Below are positions 39,858 through 52,200 of a stretch of 64,000 nucleotides of DNA, piece after piece. Numbering within the stretch: the first letter of the stretch is position 1; every line of letters starts with the position of its first letter. The position numbers and the translations under genes are program-made. The notes under the pieces are model-generated. The model was not told the origin of the DNA. It was given only the letters and a program-made list of their open reading frames with translations, and made no database searches. The stretch is from Haematococcus lacustris (taxonomy: Eukaryota; Chlorophyta; Chlorophyceae; Chlamydomonadales; Haematococcaceae): NCBI GenBank assembly GCA_030144725.1, contig JASKMD010000029.1, forward strand, positions 15,100,280 to 15,164,279, given 5' to 3'.

Positions 39858-42800
39858 TCACGTGCTCAGCAGATGGCGAGGCATGAGCTGTAAGTGTGAG
39901 GTGGAGTGGCTCTGAGGACCTTACTACCCTTATTGCCTCTATTACCCTGATTCCTGAGGGCCTCATTACCTTGTTGCCTAGCACAAAGTGTTCATGCTTG
40001 AGGTCCTCGATTTCTTCAAAGAAAGCGGGATCAAATGCATTCAGCTCTGCCTTCAAATCCTGGTTCTCTGCCTCGACCACAGCCAGTTGGGATTGGAGTG
40101 CTGACAGCTCCTCACGCACGCTGTTGGGCACAACACCTAGAGGTCACAGCAGCCAGCCACACAGCAGCAGCCTGCGTGTACTACCCTGTATTGCTAGCAG
40201 GTGAGAGCCAGTGCTGGCTAAGAGCACCAGGCTCTCAGGCCAGAGTAGCTGCTAGGCACTACCCTGCTCGCACTCCCTGCCTCCCTGCCTGAATTGTCCG
40301 AGTCCCATGCATACATGACTAACATGGTGCATACATGACTAGCCAGCAGTGGTGGGGCTGCTGGACCAGAAACATGGGAGGTCACTGAGTCAGGGCTGCT
40401 GCCCCTCATATGGTCATCTGCGCTGCTCGCCTGCTTACACCCCTGACCTGCTTTGAGCTGCTCTTCTCTGTCTGCCAGCATGGCCTTCACTGCACGCAGT
40501 TCCACATCTCGTTGTGACAGCAGCTGCTCCAAGCTGACCACCTACAAACACAGTCATGGCAGCAGTGACACAGCGTGAGAGGGTCAACAGGACACAACAT
40601 GGCCCAGCCCTAGAGGGCCGGGTGCTGGACCAAGCATGAGCACCAGCTGCAAATGTGAGCAGGTGCCAGTCACACCTCACACCCCATATTACAAACCTCC
40701 CACCCCACACCTGAGCCATTGATGTTGCAGCTGTCGCGCTGGCTGAGCCGCTGGCTGTGGCCACCTCTTGAGCTGCTCTGAGCTGCTTGCGCAGCTCTGC
40801 ATTGCCTGACTGCAGCTCAGCCAGCATGCGCTGCAAGGTGCTGGCTTGAGCTCTCAGCTTGTCAGCTTCTTGCCTACTGCTCTCTAGCTCACGCTGGGCG
40901 TCCTTGCGCTTAGCCACCTCCTGCATTAGGCGGTGGCACACCAGCAGGGCATGTCTGCCAGGCATGGTGCTAGCGCCACAACCAGGGTACGCCTGCCCTT
41001 CCAGCAGGCCTCAGCGTAGCTGGTTGAGTCTCATGCGTGCTGTAGCAAACCTGACTGTGTTGAGCTGCCCCGCATGTTGGTGGGTGTCATGTGATGATGA
41101 TGACCTTTTTGAGATGGCCTGCCTGCCACTCACAGCCATGAATTTTATGGTTGGGGTCGAAGAAGCAGTAGCCTTCTCCAGCGCGATCTTCATCGTGTTC
41201 ACCGTGCTCAGCAACTCTGCTTCCCGAGTACTGACAGTCGCGCCGGCGCCAGCCCCGCGGCCTCCGCTGCTAGGTCGGGCGCGGGCGGCTGGCGCTACTC
41301 GTGCGCTGCTGAGGTCCAACGCCTCCGCACCAAACAGCTCCTGGAGCCTCTCCTGCAACCGCTTGACTTGGAGTTGAGCCTGGTCACGTTGTATACGGAG
41401 TTCAAACAGGTCAGCGTCGTGGGCCAGACTTGCAGCCTCTGGTGCACTGCCTGCTTTGCTAGCTGGCTGAGGGGCGGGTGGCGCTGGCCGTGACTCGGCA
41501 CGTGCCAACGCGACGCGCAGTTTGTCTGCCTCGGCCTCTGCCTGCAGGAGCCGCTCTGCGTACTCTCGCAGCTTTGCGGTGTCGGCGGTCATACGCGGTG
41601 CTTCTTGCGCCTTGCGCAGCTTATCCTGCAGGCATTGATGAGGATCATCGCCATAGCTGCTAAAACAGCCCCTTTTGCTCTCCAGCTGGGTAGTGGCCGA
41701 GGCGGCGGTTCTGTCTCAATGGGGCGGGGCAGGTGACAGTAGCTGTTGGCCACTGGCTGCCTTGGCTGCCTGCTGAGGCTGGGTCGCCTCACCTGCATGT
41801 CCCGCATGGCATGGCCCTGTTTATCTAATTCAAGCTGTAACTGAGCCAGCTGAGCCCCACGCTTGTCAGACTCCGCCTTGGCAGCTGTGACCTCCTCCTG
41901 CTTGTCAGCAAGCTTCTTACGCAGCTCATCCACCTGAACATCACACCGCATGTGGTGCCATGCGACCACTGCCATGCAGCAGAGCAGGGATCGCACCAGA
42001 GGCTGCTAGTCTGGCCCGCAACGCTGACCTGTTCCAGCCTTGCAGCAAGCCTGTGCCACTCTGCTTGCCCACCTTCTTGCTTAGCTTCTTGCTCTCCTCC
42101 CACTGAGCTACGGCCACAGCGGTGCGGTTGGCTGCCAGCCCAGCGTCCTCCCCTGCCCCTGCTGAGCCTGCCTCATTCGCTGCCGTAGCACCAACCCTAG
42201 CAGGGTGAGCTCCGCCTTGGGGGGTGGCCACTGGAGGTCGTGGCCGGCTGGACTCTGACTTGCTGCCGGCAGGCCTGGTGGGGCCAGGGTGTGTGCCAGC
42301 GTGCTCATCATGGCTGTCCGCCCCTGCTGCGCTGCCTGCTGGCGCGGGGCCCCGGGTGGGCTTCACAGTCTGGCTGCTACGGGCCTCCTCGTTGACCAGG
42401 CTGCGCTTCAGCTGCTGGTTCTGGCGCTCCAGTACGTTCACACGTTTCTGAAGCTCCTCAATCTGGATGGCAGAAGCAAAAGCGGCACGCAACAGGGCTC
42501 GAGGCAGCATAGCCAACATAGGCGCTTGAGGCAGCATAGCAGTGGAAGGTGCTGCTGCTGCCGGCAGAACATTGCGTGTCCCAGCCCTTGACGACACGCA
42601 CCTGCCGCTTAGCTTCCACGCTCATGCCGGTGGTCAGGTCCACCACCGTCCTCTCAACATTCTTGAACTTCTGCAGCTCTGCCCTGGTGGCCGCCAGCTC
42701 ATGCTCCAGTAGGCGCCCTCGCTCCTGACTGAACGCCAGCTGCTCCTTCAGGGACACAAGGAGGGCCTCGTGGGCGCTGGCCGCCCCTGACCTCTGACCA

Positions 42801-43914
42801 GCCTCGGCGCGCGCGGCTGCTGCGTGGGCGGCTTGCAGCTCGGCCTGCAGGCACAATGCCCAGCAGCCATGCCAGGTTGGCGGTTCAGTGCTGTACACCC
42901 ACACCCACATCAACACCCACACCTTCACCATGGGGGTTTCCTGCATGCTGCAACAATGCTACTGATCACCAGAGCCATGCTGTGCAGGACATGGCCCGCA
43001 TGGCTGCAAGGCAGTGTGCATGCTCAACAGTGACCTTCAGGCCAGGCACACTACAGGCATGTGGTACAACCATGCTGCATATGTGAGGCCCTGCTATCTG
43101 CAGCCTGGGTGGAGCTGCCCGACAGGCACCTGCAGCTTGCTGGTCAGTTCTTGGACCCGCTCCTCCACCATCTTGTCCCTTTCCTTCAGCTCCCCCTTGC
43201 GCATGTCTGCCCGGCGGATGTCCTCGTCAGCGATGCGTTTGTGTGCCTCAATCAGCTTTGTCTGCACGCACATTGCCATGGAGAGCAGCACGCTGCAGAT
43301 CATGGGCCTAGCAGCATGTGACACAGCCTCACAGCTTCCCCTGCAGCTGATAGACGTTGTGTAACGCCACTTGCCATTTACGAGTGGCTTGGGACCCCTT
43401 GATAGGTTAGGGCGCAGCAGCTCACCTCTAGCAGCTTGAACGCGTCCCGCAGCTGGCGCAGCTTGTCATCTTTGGTCCTCAGCTGCCCCTGCAGCTTATC
43501 CAGGGTGCTCCGCATGGCCCGTGCATCCCCCACTTGCTTGTCCATGCGGTTGAGCTCCTGCTGCGCAGCCTCAAGCTCCGACTCCAGCTTGCGCACCTGG
43601 GAAGGCACAGCACCCAGCTTGGTAACCAGCACAGCCCAGTAGCCATACACCAGGCTGGCTGCTTAGCAGTGTAAAGCAGCCAAATCAGCAGCAGCTTAGC
43701 AGCAGTCCACCAGGCGAGATGCAGCTAGACGTAGCCGATACAGCAACACCGATAAATGATAGCCGATGATTCAATGGAGCTTGTTCCCACTGGCAATTTG
43801 GTATGGTGACTGTGCCCCGTCCAACAGGGGTAGCTAAGCTCTATCCACCCAGCTAAGACCAAATGCGTCCAGCAGCAGCCAGGGTCAGCCCCACACAGGT
43901 CTGGGTGTCACGGA

Positions 43915-43953
<39 letters not shown>

Positions 43954-46248
43954 GCCGTCACCGGGCTGCTATACCAGGCTAGTCTCCCTGCAGCAGTCTG
44001 CAGCAGCAGCAGGCACCCGCCACCCCAAGCCAGCAGCCCAGCTGCCTTGCCTGCCTAGTCCATGCATGGGACCCTCCTGGACCTCTTGTGAGTCGCAACC
44101 CAACCTCACCTGCGCCTCCAGGCTGTGCTTCACCACCTCCAGGGCAGCGTCCTTCTGCTCCAGCTGGCTGCGCAGCGCTACCAGGTCGTCACCTGCTCGG
44201 CGCTGAGCCTCACGCAAGTGTGCCAGCTCGCTAGGCGGGTAGCTGTTGTCGCCTTTGGGAACGCCTGACAGCAGCTCCTGAGGTGCCAGGTGGTGGGCAG
44301 GGGTTGGGATAACCAGTACCAAACAACAGCTTGTGGACAATGGTCACGATTAACCATGATGGTAGGGGCGTATGGGTGTGCAGGGCGCTCAGCAATGACT
44401 GACAAAGCTAGGCAGTGGCGTGCCAGCGGCTGCTGACTATACTGACAATGTCACATGAGCTCTTACTGTTCCGTGGTGAGGTGAACCTACAGGATCACAG
44501 CAAGGCAGCCTGGGCCTCTCACAATGCTCCTGCTGCTCCTGCTGCTGTTGCTGCTGATGTGGGGACCATCCAGCAAGCAGTGAAGGGGCCTCAGGCACCT
44601 CACCTTCAGGTTACCAATGGAAGCGTCATTGCGCTGGAACAGGCGCTGGTTGAGGCGCTCTATCTCCTGCCTGTCGGCCTGGTGCTGCACCAGCCAGCGG
44701 CTCTTCTCACTATCAAGGGTGTCCCGCAAGCCCTTCACCGCCTTCTCACGCTCTGCCAGCCGCCGCCTCAACTCATTCACCGTGGCTTCGGCCACTGCCT
44801 TCATCTGAAAGTAGACAGGAAAGGGGGCAGAGCCAGGTCATGGCAGGGGTAGAGGAGCATTCCGATCACACCGCTCAGCAGCACCGCTTTGCGGCAACCT
44901 GCGCAATCTGAGCTGGAGCAGAGTGGGATACATAGGGTGTCACCCCTCCAGCCCGAGGCACGGCTGTTCAGATCTTCCTGTGTCCTGAGACGGGTGAAGA
45001 GGGCGTGGGTCAGGGAGGTGAGAGCCACCCCTCCAGCCCACCCAGCCCTTGGACACCAATGCACATGAAGCCACAGCGGTGGCCAGCCACACACACCGCC
45101 CACCACCCTCCAATCGTCACAATCCCTGCTCCGCGTACCCACTCTGCTCCACACCCCTGCCTCCTGGGTGTAGAGCTTGTTTGGCTGTGTAATTCGAGCT
45201 TCAGTCAAGGTGTGAGCGACAGCAGCAGCCCTCACACACCTGGTCCACAGCGCTCTCGTCCGCGGTGCCGCGTGTTTGCTGGTGGTTCAGGGCAAACAGC
45301 AGCGCCTCACTCTGCTGCTGCAGCCTGGCCAGGGCGTCGTTGTGGTGGCGGCGCACGTCGGACAGCTCCCTGCCCTGCAGGGTCAGCCACACAGTCGGCC
45401 AGCAATGCAGCAGCATGAGCTGGTGAGGTCACTGAGCCTAGCGGAGGTACAACGCTGCAACCAGGCAATCACACCAGGGGCGCCACCACTGTGCACCACC
45501 ACTAATGCTCCCGCCTGTTTCGTCCTGCTTTGTCCTGTCCCACCTACTGCTTAGAGGAAGTTTACTACTCCGGCAGGACCAGAGCTTTCGCCTGGGGCGC
45601 AGCCTACTCCCACCACCCATCCTATGTTACAGCTGCTACACAACACTGCTGTGCTGCTCCTCCTCCCCCTCCCACACATCCCCATCTCCTCCCTGGACCC
45701 CCACCTGCAACTCCAGCTCGTTCTGCTGCCTAAGGCACTCTTGCCGCAGGTGCTCCGCCTCCTCCCGGGCTGCCTTCAGGCTCTCTATCTGCTTCAACAT
45801 CATGTCGCGGTCCCCTGCCTTGGCTGCACTCAGGTGGGCCTTCAGCCGTGCCCCGACATCGTTGTTCACTGCGGCCCACAGCAGAGCAGTGGCACATCAG
45901 CATGACACCTTCACCTTGTCTCACCCACCCCTGCATCCCTGCCAGCCTGCCAAGCACGCCTAGCAACCCAGCCAGAGCACACCACGCCTTCACACACCCA
46001 TACCCACATCGCCAAGAGCAGGAGCAGTCAAGTCAGTCTTGCACAGCTTGACCCTGACCACACCTTGTAGGCCAAAGGCTTGTGACTTGCGGGTCTGGTC
46101 CTGTGACTCCGTGTCCTTGCCGGCCAGGGCATGCACCAGGCGCTCATGCAAGCGCGCCATCTCATCCTGAAGGCCGCGGGCCTGAGCCAGGGCTGTGGCT
46201 TTGTCGGCCTCCAGGGCCAGCTGCTGCTGGAAGAACTCTGCCTCGTAC
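39858..46248 (-). other. CEP290: CEP290 exon map, part 3
   Basis: Exons 46248-46064, 45868-45705, 45374-45240, 44804-44604, 44277-44110, 43596-43426, 43261-43130, 42844-42602, 42462-42029 (one base short), 41933-41793, 41625-41134, 40920-40711, 40541-40441, 40120-39970, 39887-39858. The 40541 exon ends GG and the next begins C, giving Gly-Val-Arg-Glu-Glu. The last ten codons after LGNK are weakly supported. Confidence 0.83.
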
Positions 46249-49200
46249 CTGGCAGCATGCGGCGCACAACACACCCTTCCACATCACGCCCGGGTACACA
46301 TGTCAGGAGCAGAAGCGCATGTACCCTGCCTGACAGCCAGTGCCTGCCTGCCTGCTTGGCTGCCACTGCTAGTTTACTGCAAGGCACTGCCTGTCACTGC
46401 CTGCCACTGCCAATCACTGCCTGCCTTACTAGCCTGCTGCCAGCCACTGCCTGCAGGTCTAACGCCTGCTGAAGTGACTGGCTGCTTCTTTTGCTTGGCG
46501 GCAGCCCCTGTCCAGCGTTTGCTGCTTAGTTGGCGGAGAGCTGGTTGAATCTGGCCACTCACTTCTCCAGGAGTTCGTGTAGCTCCGCGTTCACCCGCTC
46601 CACATAGTGCAGCTTCTCCCTTACCAGCACCTCCTCACGCTGCATCTTGCCACGTTCAAGGCGCAGCTGCAGCAGCTGCTCATGCAGGCGAGCCGCATCA
46701 CGCACCACCTCACTGACCCCCTTTTGCAGCAGGCTGCCCACATCCTGCGAGGAACAGGGCCCCATGCAGCTGTGACATGGTGTGCTGCCCTAGTCTGAGG
46801 GCCATGCTTGCATCTGCTAGACAACCATTATTGTAAACATGTCCTTATGTACACATGAGCCCCATAGTGCTTCTTGCCCTAATGGTCAGCTGTGCCGCCA
46901 TCAGCTGCGCCGCCTTATGGTCAAGATGATACCAAAGCCCGTCCAACACTGCACCTCCACATGCTCCAGCTTTAGCTCAGCAGCGTTGCGCATGTCTTCC
47001 AGCTTCTTGATGCGGCGCCGAGCCAGGTCCAACGACTCAGCCACGGCGTCATTGCGCACCTAAGGCAGGCGGAGGACACAGGCACATGGCTGCAATCCTT
47101 CCCCCAATGTGACCCACAGTGGGCAATCACACTCCTCCGTTGCCAGCTGAGCTGGGCACAGCAGCAGCTGTGAAGGGAAAGCAAACTGCACCGCACCTTC
47201 AGCTGCTGCAGCTTGCGCGCCCACAGCTTTGCCTTCCAGGACTCGGTGCGGGCCGCCAGGCTGATGTCCAGCTGGGACTGTGCCTCCTGCCGCTGCTTGT
47301 CAGCCCACCTGCAGGGTGGACGTGCATGCGCAGCAGTGGGTCAGGGCAGTAGATCTTCGCATACCACACAGTGTGGGATGTTACTTGTTGTTGGTTCACG
47401 CAGCCAAGCCTCCGGCCTGTCCAAAGCATGTTCAGGGCGGGGTAGGAAGAGAGAGTGAGGATGTACTTCTAAGAGCTTGTTGATCCTGGGCTGGTCCAGG
47501 CCCTCACCAACCCTGCTATTGGCTGCATTCATGATGAGGATGGGTGGGAGGAGTGCAGAGCATGACTTCAAGCCTCACCTTGCTTGGTCCTGGTGACTGC
47601 CTGCCCGAGCGTGGCAGGTGCTGAGCTCTCCCTTCACCTTCCGCAGCTCCCTCTCCAGCTCGATGCGGCTCAGCTCACTCCTGTTCAGCGCGTTGCGGGC
47701 CAACGCCTCCTTGGCCAGCGCGTGGTCCAGGGCCTCGTGCAGTTTGCCGACCACGGCAGCCGACTCGCTTCGGGCGATGGCATCGCGTAGCGCGGTGCGC
47801 AGGTTAGTGAGCTCCGCCAGATGACGCTGACGGTCGCGCACAGCCTGCTCCAGACGCCGCTCAGCTTCCTACGTTCCCGCCAGACATCCGTGAGGACAAT
47901 AAAGCAAGGCCGCGGCAATTTGCAAGTCATCACGCGTTAGGGTTTCACACCTCAGCTCGATATCCCAGGTTGGCGTAGTCCGCATGCTTGCCAGCCGCAG
48001 CTGCTTCCGCTGCATCCAGTCGCCGCACCATCTCATCCGCTTCCTCCTTGGTCTTCGCTCCAATCAGGCGCCGCTCCATTGCCGCCCGGGTGCTGCGCAG
48101 CAGCTCCGCCTCCGCCGCTGACTGAGCCAGTCGTTCCTCCACTTCTCTCAGGCAGGTCTGCATTCAGGTAGGCAGCGCGACTAGCCATCCATCCCGCCCA
48201 CTTGCCATGCAATGGCAGGGTTGCAAGGCTGGCTACCAGATTAGCTGTGGGAGGTTGTGGAACCTTCATTGCATTGTGCTGCCCTACACTGACTGGCTAT
48301 ACACACAGAGTGCTTGCCACGGATGGGTGAGCCTGGTTGTGGATATGAGGCAGGTAGGCAGATGGGGCCCACCTGAGTTTCAGTGAGAGTCCTCTGCACG
48401 CGACCACGCTCTGCCTCCACCATCTCCGCCCGGCGCTGAGCGCTCTCTGCACTGATGCGCGATGACACCAGCTCCTGCGCCAAGGCCAGGTCCAGGCCCT
48501 TGTCGTCCTTGCTGCGGCTCAGCTCCAGCTGGCGGCACCGCTCCCTGCAGCCACCAACACCAAGCTGCTGGGCCAAGCTGGCATGAAGCGTTGATGACTT
48601 CAGCGCAAGGGGCTGCCAGCAAGGCGCGCGGTGCAACGGTACTGGCATCATGTCGAAAGAAGTGTGTGTCATTAAGGTTAGCAGCACCACAGCTGTGTGA
48701 GCTGGGCATGTGGCTGTATGCCTGCGAAGCTCCAGCCCCTGGGCATATGCTTGCTGCTTGGCTGAGTGACTGCTGTGTTCCTCTGGCTGCAGAGCAGCCT
48801 GCACACCCAGCCCTCATGCCCCTGGCTTCTGCATAGGCAAGGACTGTAACCCAATGGCCTGCTGCCACAGGGGTCACTCACTTGTGTTGCGTTGCTTCAT
48901 CACATGCCTGGTCATACTTGGCCATCAGAGCGCCTAGCTCGCCCCGCAGCCTGTGCACCTCCTCCTGGCTGATGACCTGCTCCGCTGCCTCCTCCACTAG
49001 CCTCCGCAGCTCACCCTGCTGGCGGGCGTGCTTCTCCACCAGCATGTGGTACGCCTGGACACAGGCAGAGTCCAGCCGCATACCCATAGCCCTGTTGAAG
49101 CCTGCACGTTCAGCTCCTGGTAGCGCACGGTAGCACATCCGCTGCTGCAGGTAAAGAGTTGCTGCTGCTGCCACTGCTGCTGCCACTGGTGCTGCTGCCC

Positions 49201-52200
49201 CTGCTGCTGCTGCTTCCACTGCTGCTGCCAGCTGGTGCGTACTATGCAGCAGTGGCTGCCAATGGCAATATTACAGCTGGGGATGCTGAAGATCAGAAAC
49301 CATGGGTTGCAGAACAAAAGTCTGATCAGAACAAATCATGCCCATGCTCGGAACAAGCCACAAGCCAGGGCGTGACTCACCACCAGGGGTGTGGAGGCCT
49401 GCAGCTCCCTGAACAGGTTGTCCACCCTGCGGCGCGCCGCCTCCGCACTCTGCTCCAGCCACCTCATGCGGGAGCGGCAGGTACTGGACACGTCGCGCAC
49501 CTCCTGCTCCAGCTCCTCCACACGCTCAGCCAGAGCGCGCTCACCAATCACGCTGGCCTCCAGCTCCCTGGCCAGCTTTGCGTGCTTGATCTGCCAGCCA
49601 CAGGGGGGTGGAGGTTGGGCCAGCACAGCTCAGGCACAGCACAGCTTAGGTACACCCAGCGCAGCACAGCTCAGGCAGGGTAAGCTGGACAGGGTGGGTT
49701 GGTGGGTGTGCCATGCCAGGTGGGCTAGGTCGGGCGGGTCGGGCAGGGCGGCAAATGAAGGGTGTGCTGGGCCAGGTGTGCTTAGGTTTGTTGAGCAGGG
49801 TGGCAGGTGCAAGGTGGGTGGGGCCTTAGCCCTAGGGTCACACGCTGCGCAACCAGACTGCCTCTGTTGTTGTAGTGGAATAGGTGCTTGAGGCATGTCA
49901 CATAGATGCTGCAAGATGCTGCATGTCCAGTGCATTGCAAAGCTATGTGACAACTGACCTGCACCACTGCCATGCGTCGCACTGTGTCCAACAACTCCTT
50001 CTGGTGGTCCGACAACGAACCTCCCTTGGTCAGAGCGTCAAGACCACGCGAATACTCGGTGGCTGCCGCCTTGTGCCCGTCTGCCTCCTCCTGCGCCTTC
50101 TTCAGCTGCAGCCAGGCCATGCATCAGGGTGGTCACTCTACACCCCATCCTACAAGACTTAGAAGGGTGGTGTCAGAGGATGCCAGGTAGGGGCAGGGGC
50201 AGCACCCCTATGCCCATGCTGCCTGCCCAGGTGTGAGGGGAGCAGCTGTGCCTCTCTCACCCGCTTCCCCAATGTGACCTTCTCCACTTTCCAGGCGGCC
50301 AGTGCGCTGGCATACTCGCGGTACAGCATCTTGGTCTGGTCAGAGTAGGTCTGCAGCCGCGTCTGGTACCTGGGGCCAGGCAGCAGTGTGCGGTGCGGTA
50401 GGAATGTGGGCCAGAAAGCAGCAGCAGCAGCAGGAGCAGGGCGCTTCTCACAACGGTTTACTGCCCAGTAGCCACACCAGGCTGGCGACAACAACAACTG
50501 CGCCAACTATGGGTGTAGCTAGACATGGACAGAGGCGGCAGTGGCCATCGCATCAGTTTTGCCAGGGTCGTCTTTGCTTGAGCTGTGCTTGAGCCAGCTG
50601 CTGCACATTCCACAGCCTGTCAGCCTTCCTCCCATTAGCAACCTAGCCATGATCATGGGCTGCTGCACCTGCTGCCTGCATGGCTGTAGGCCAGCCAGCC
50701 CCCCACCCCACCCTGCTGCCCTGCCAGCCACACAGCCCGGCACCCACCGTGTGCTGGCTGCACCCAGGTCTGCCACCTCCCTCTCCCTGGCTGCCAGCTC
50801 CTCCAGGCACTGCACCAGCTGCTCCTTCAGGCTGGCGCACACCTGGCCCAGCTCCTCATGCTCCTTGCGTGTCACAAAGTCTGAAACAGCAGCCGCATGG
50901 CAGTGCCTCAGCATCGCAGTGACAGCAGCAGGAGCAGTGGCAATAATGCTAGCTGTTGGGCGTTCATTTGCTGTTCAAGGGATCCTCATCCCCTCCTGGT
51001 TTGAGAGTGCTTGATGATCACAAAGCATCAAGGCAGCTTGCTACATTTAGAAGCTGTTATCATCCTGCTGTGGATATCTACTAGTACGACTAGATAACTG
51101 TTATTGGACTGATACCAGCAAACAAGGCAGCCTGGGCTGCATCAGCGGCTCCTTGTACTGCATGGCTCTCAATGGTGACCCCAACAGGTGCTGTGTCCTC
51201 CAAGGCATCAGCCAAACCTCACCTGACTGCCTGCCCTTCACGGGCACACCAAAGCGTAGCTCCAGGTCAGCCTTCTGTGCAGCCAGCTGCTGGGCCAGGG
51301 CGTCCTTCTGCACCACTTGCGTCTGCGCGCCACCATGGCAGGCAGTGCAGGGCAACACAGCTCAGCCAGCTGCGGTTTATGTCTAGCAGGCCGGCCCACG
51401 AGGCAAGTGCAATAGACCATGAGTCAGGCGCTGAAGAGGGAGGTGAGGCCACCTGAGGTAGCTGTCATAGCTGAACAACACACACATACAAGCTGCAAGC
51501 AAGGCACCTTCTGTTGCAGCTGTCTGACAGGGCCGTTGCAAGTGCCACCACAGGCGGTAAGCATGCTGCTGACCAACGAATGACATGGCAGAGAGATGCT
51601 TTGGGCCATCCCCATGGTCCTATCGGCATAGGACACACAACACATGGCAGAGTTGATGTCAGTAGCAATAAAGTCGAGTGTGACCCTGCCATGCTGGCAC
51701 ATGCTACCCTGCCTGATAATGCCAGGGATGGTGGGGGCCATTACAAGTGCCACAACAGATGGGAGGCATGCTGCTGACCGACATATGACATGGCAGCAAT
51801 GCTTCAGGCCACCACAAGCATGATCCTATCTGCACAAGACACGTGGCAGAGATGATGATGGTGTCCATGCGTCATGCAGCACCCACCTGCAGCTCCACCA
51901 CCTGGCGTGCCATGTCCATCATGCGGGACCTCAGCTCCTCCGCCATGACATCTGCCAGGTACCCAGGGTCATGGCCTCCCTGCTGACCTGCCTGGCTGCC
52001 TGGCCGCCGGGCCCCTGGGGGTCCAGGGGTGCTGGGCGCTGGGTTAGCCTCACTGCCCCCGCTGGCATGGCTAGGCCGTGTGCTGGCTGTGTTGCTGTCG
52101 GCGCGGGCGGCTTGCAGTACAGCGTCTATGGCGCGCTCTGAGTCCGTGAGCTGCACCAGCACAGCCTCCGCCATGCGCTGGTGTGCGGTGTCCTGCCGCT

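Noticed and set aside
44801..45235. Separate small gene on the minus strand near the 44604-44804 exon
   Set aside because: It is intron sequence between two phase-matched CEP290 exons and has no domain.
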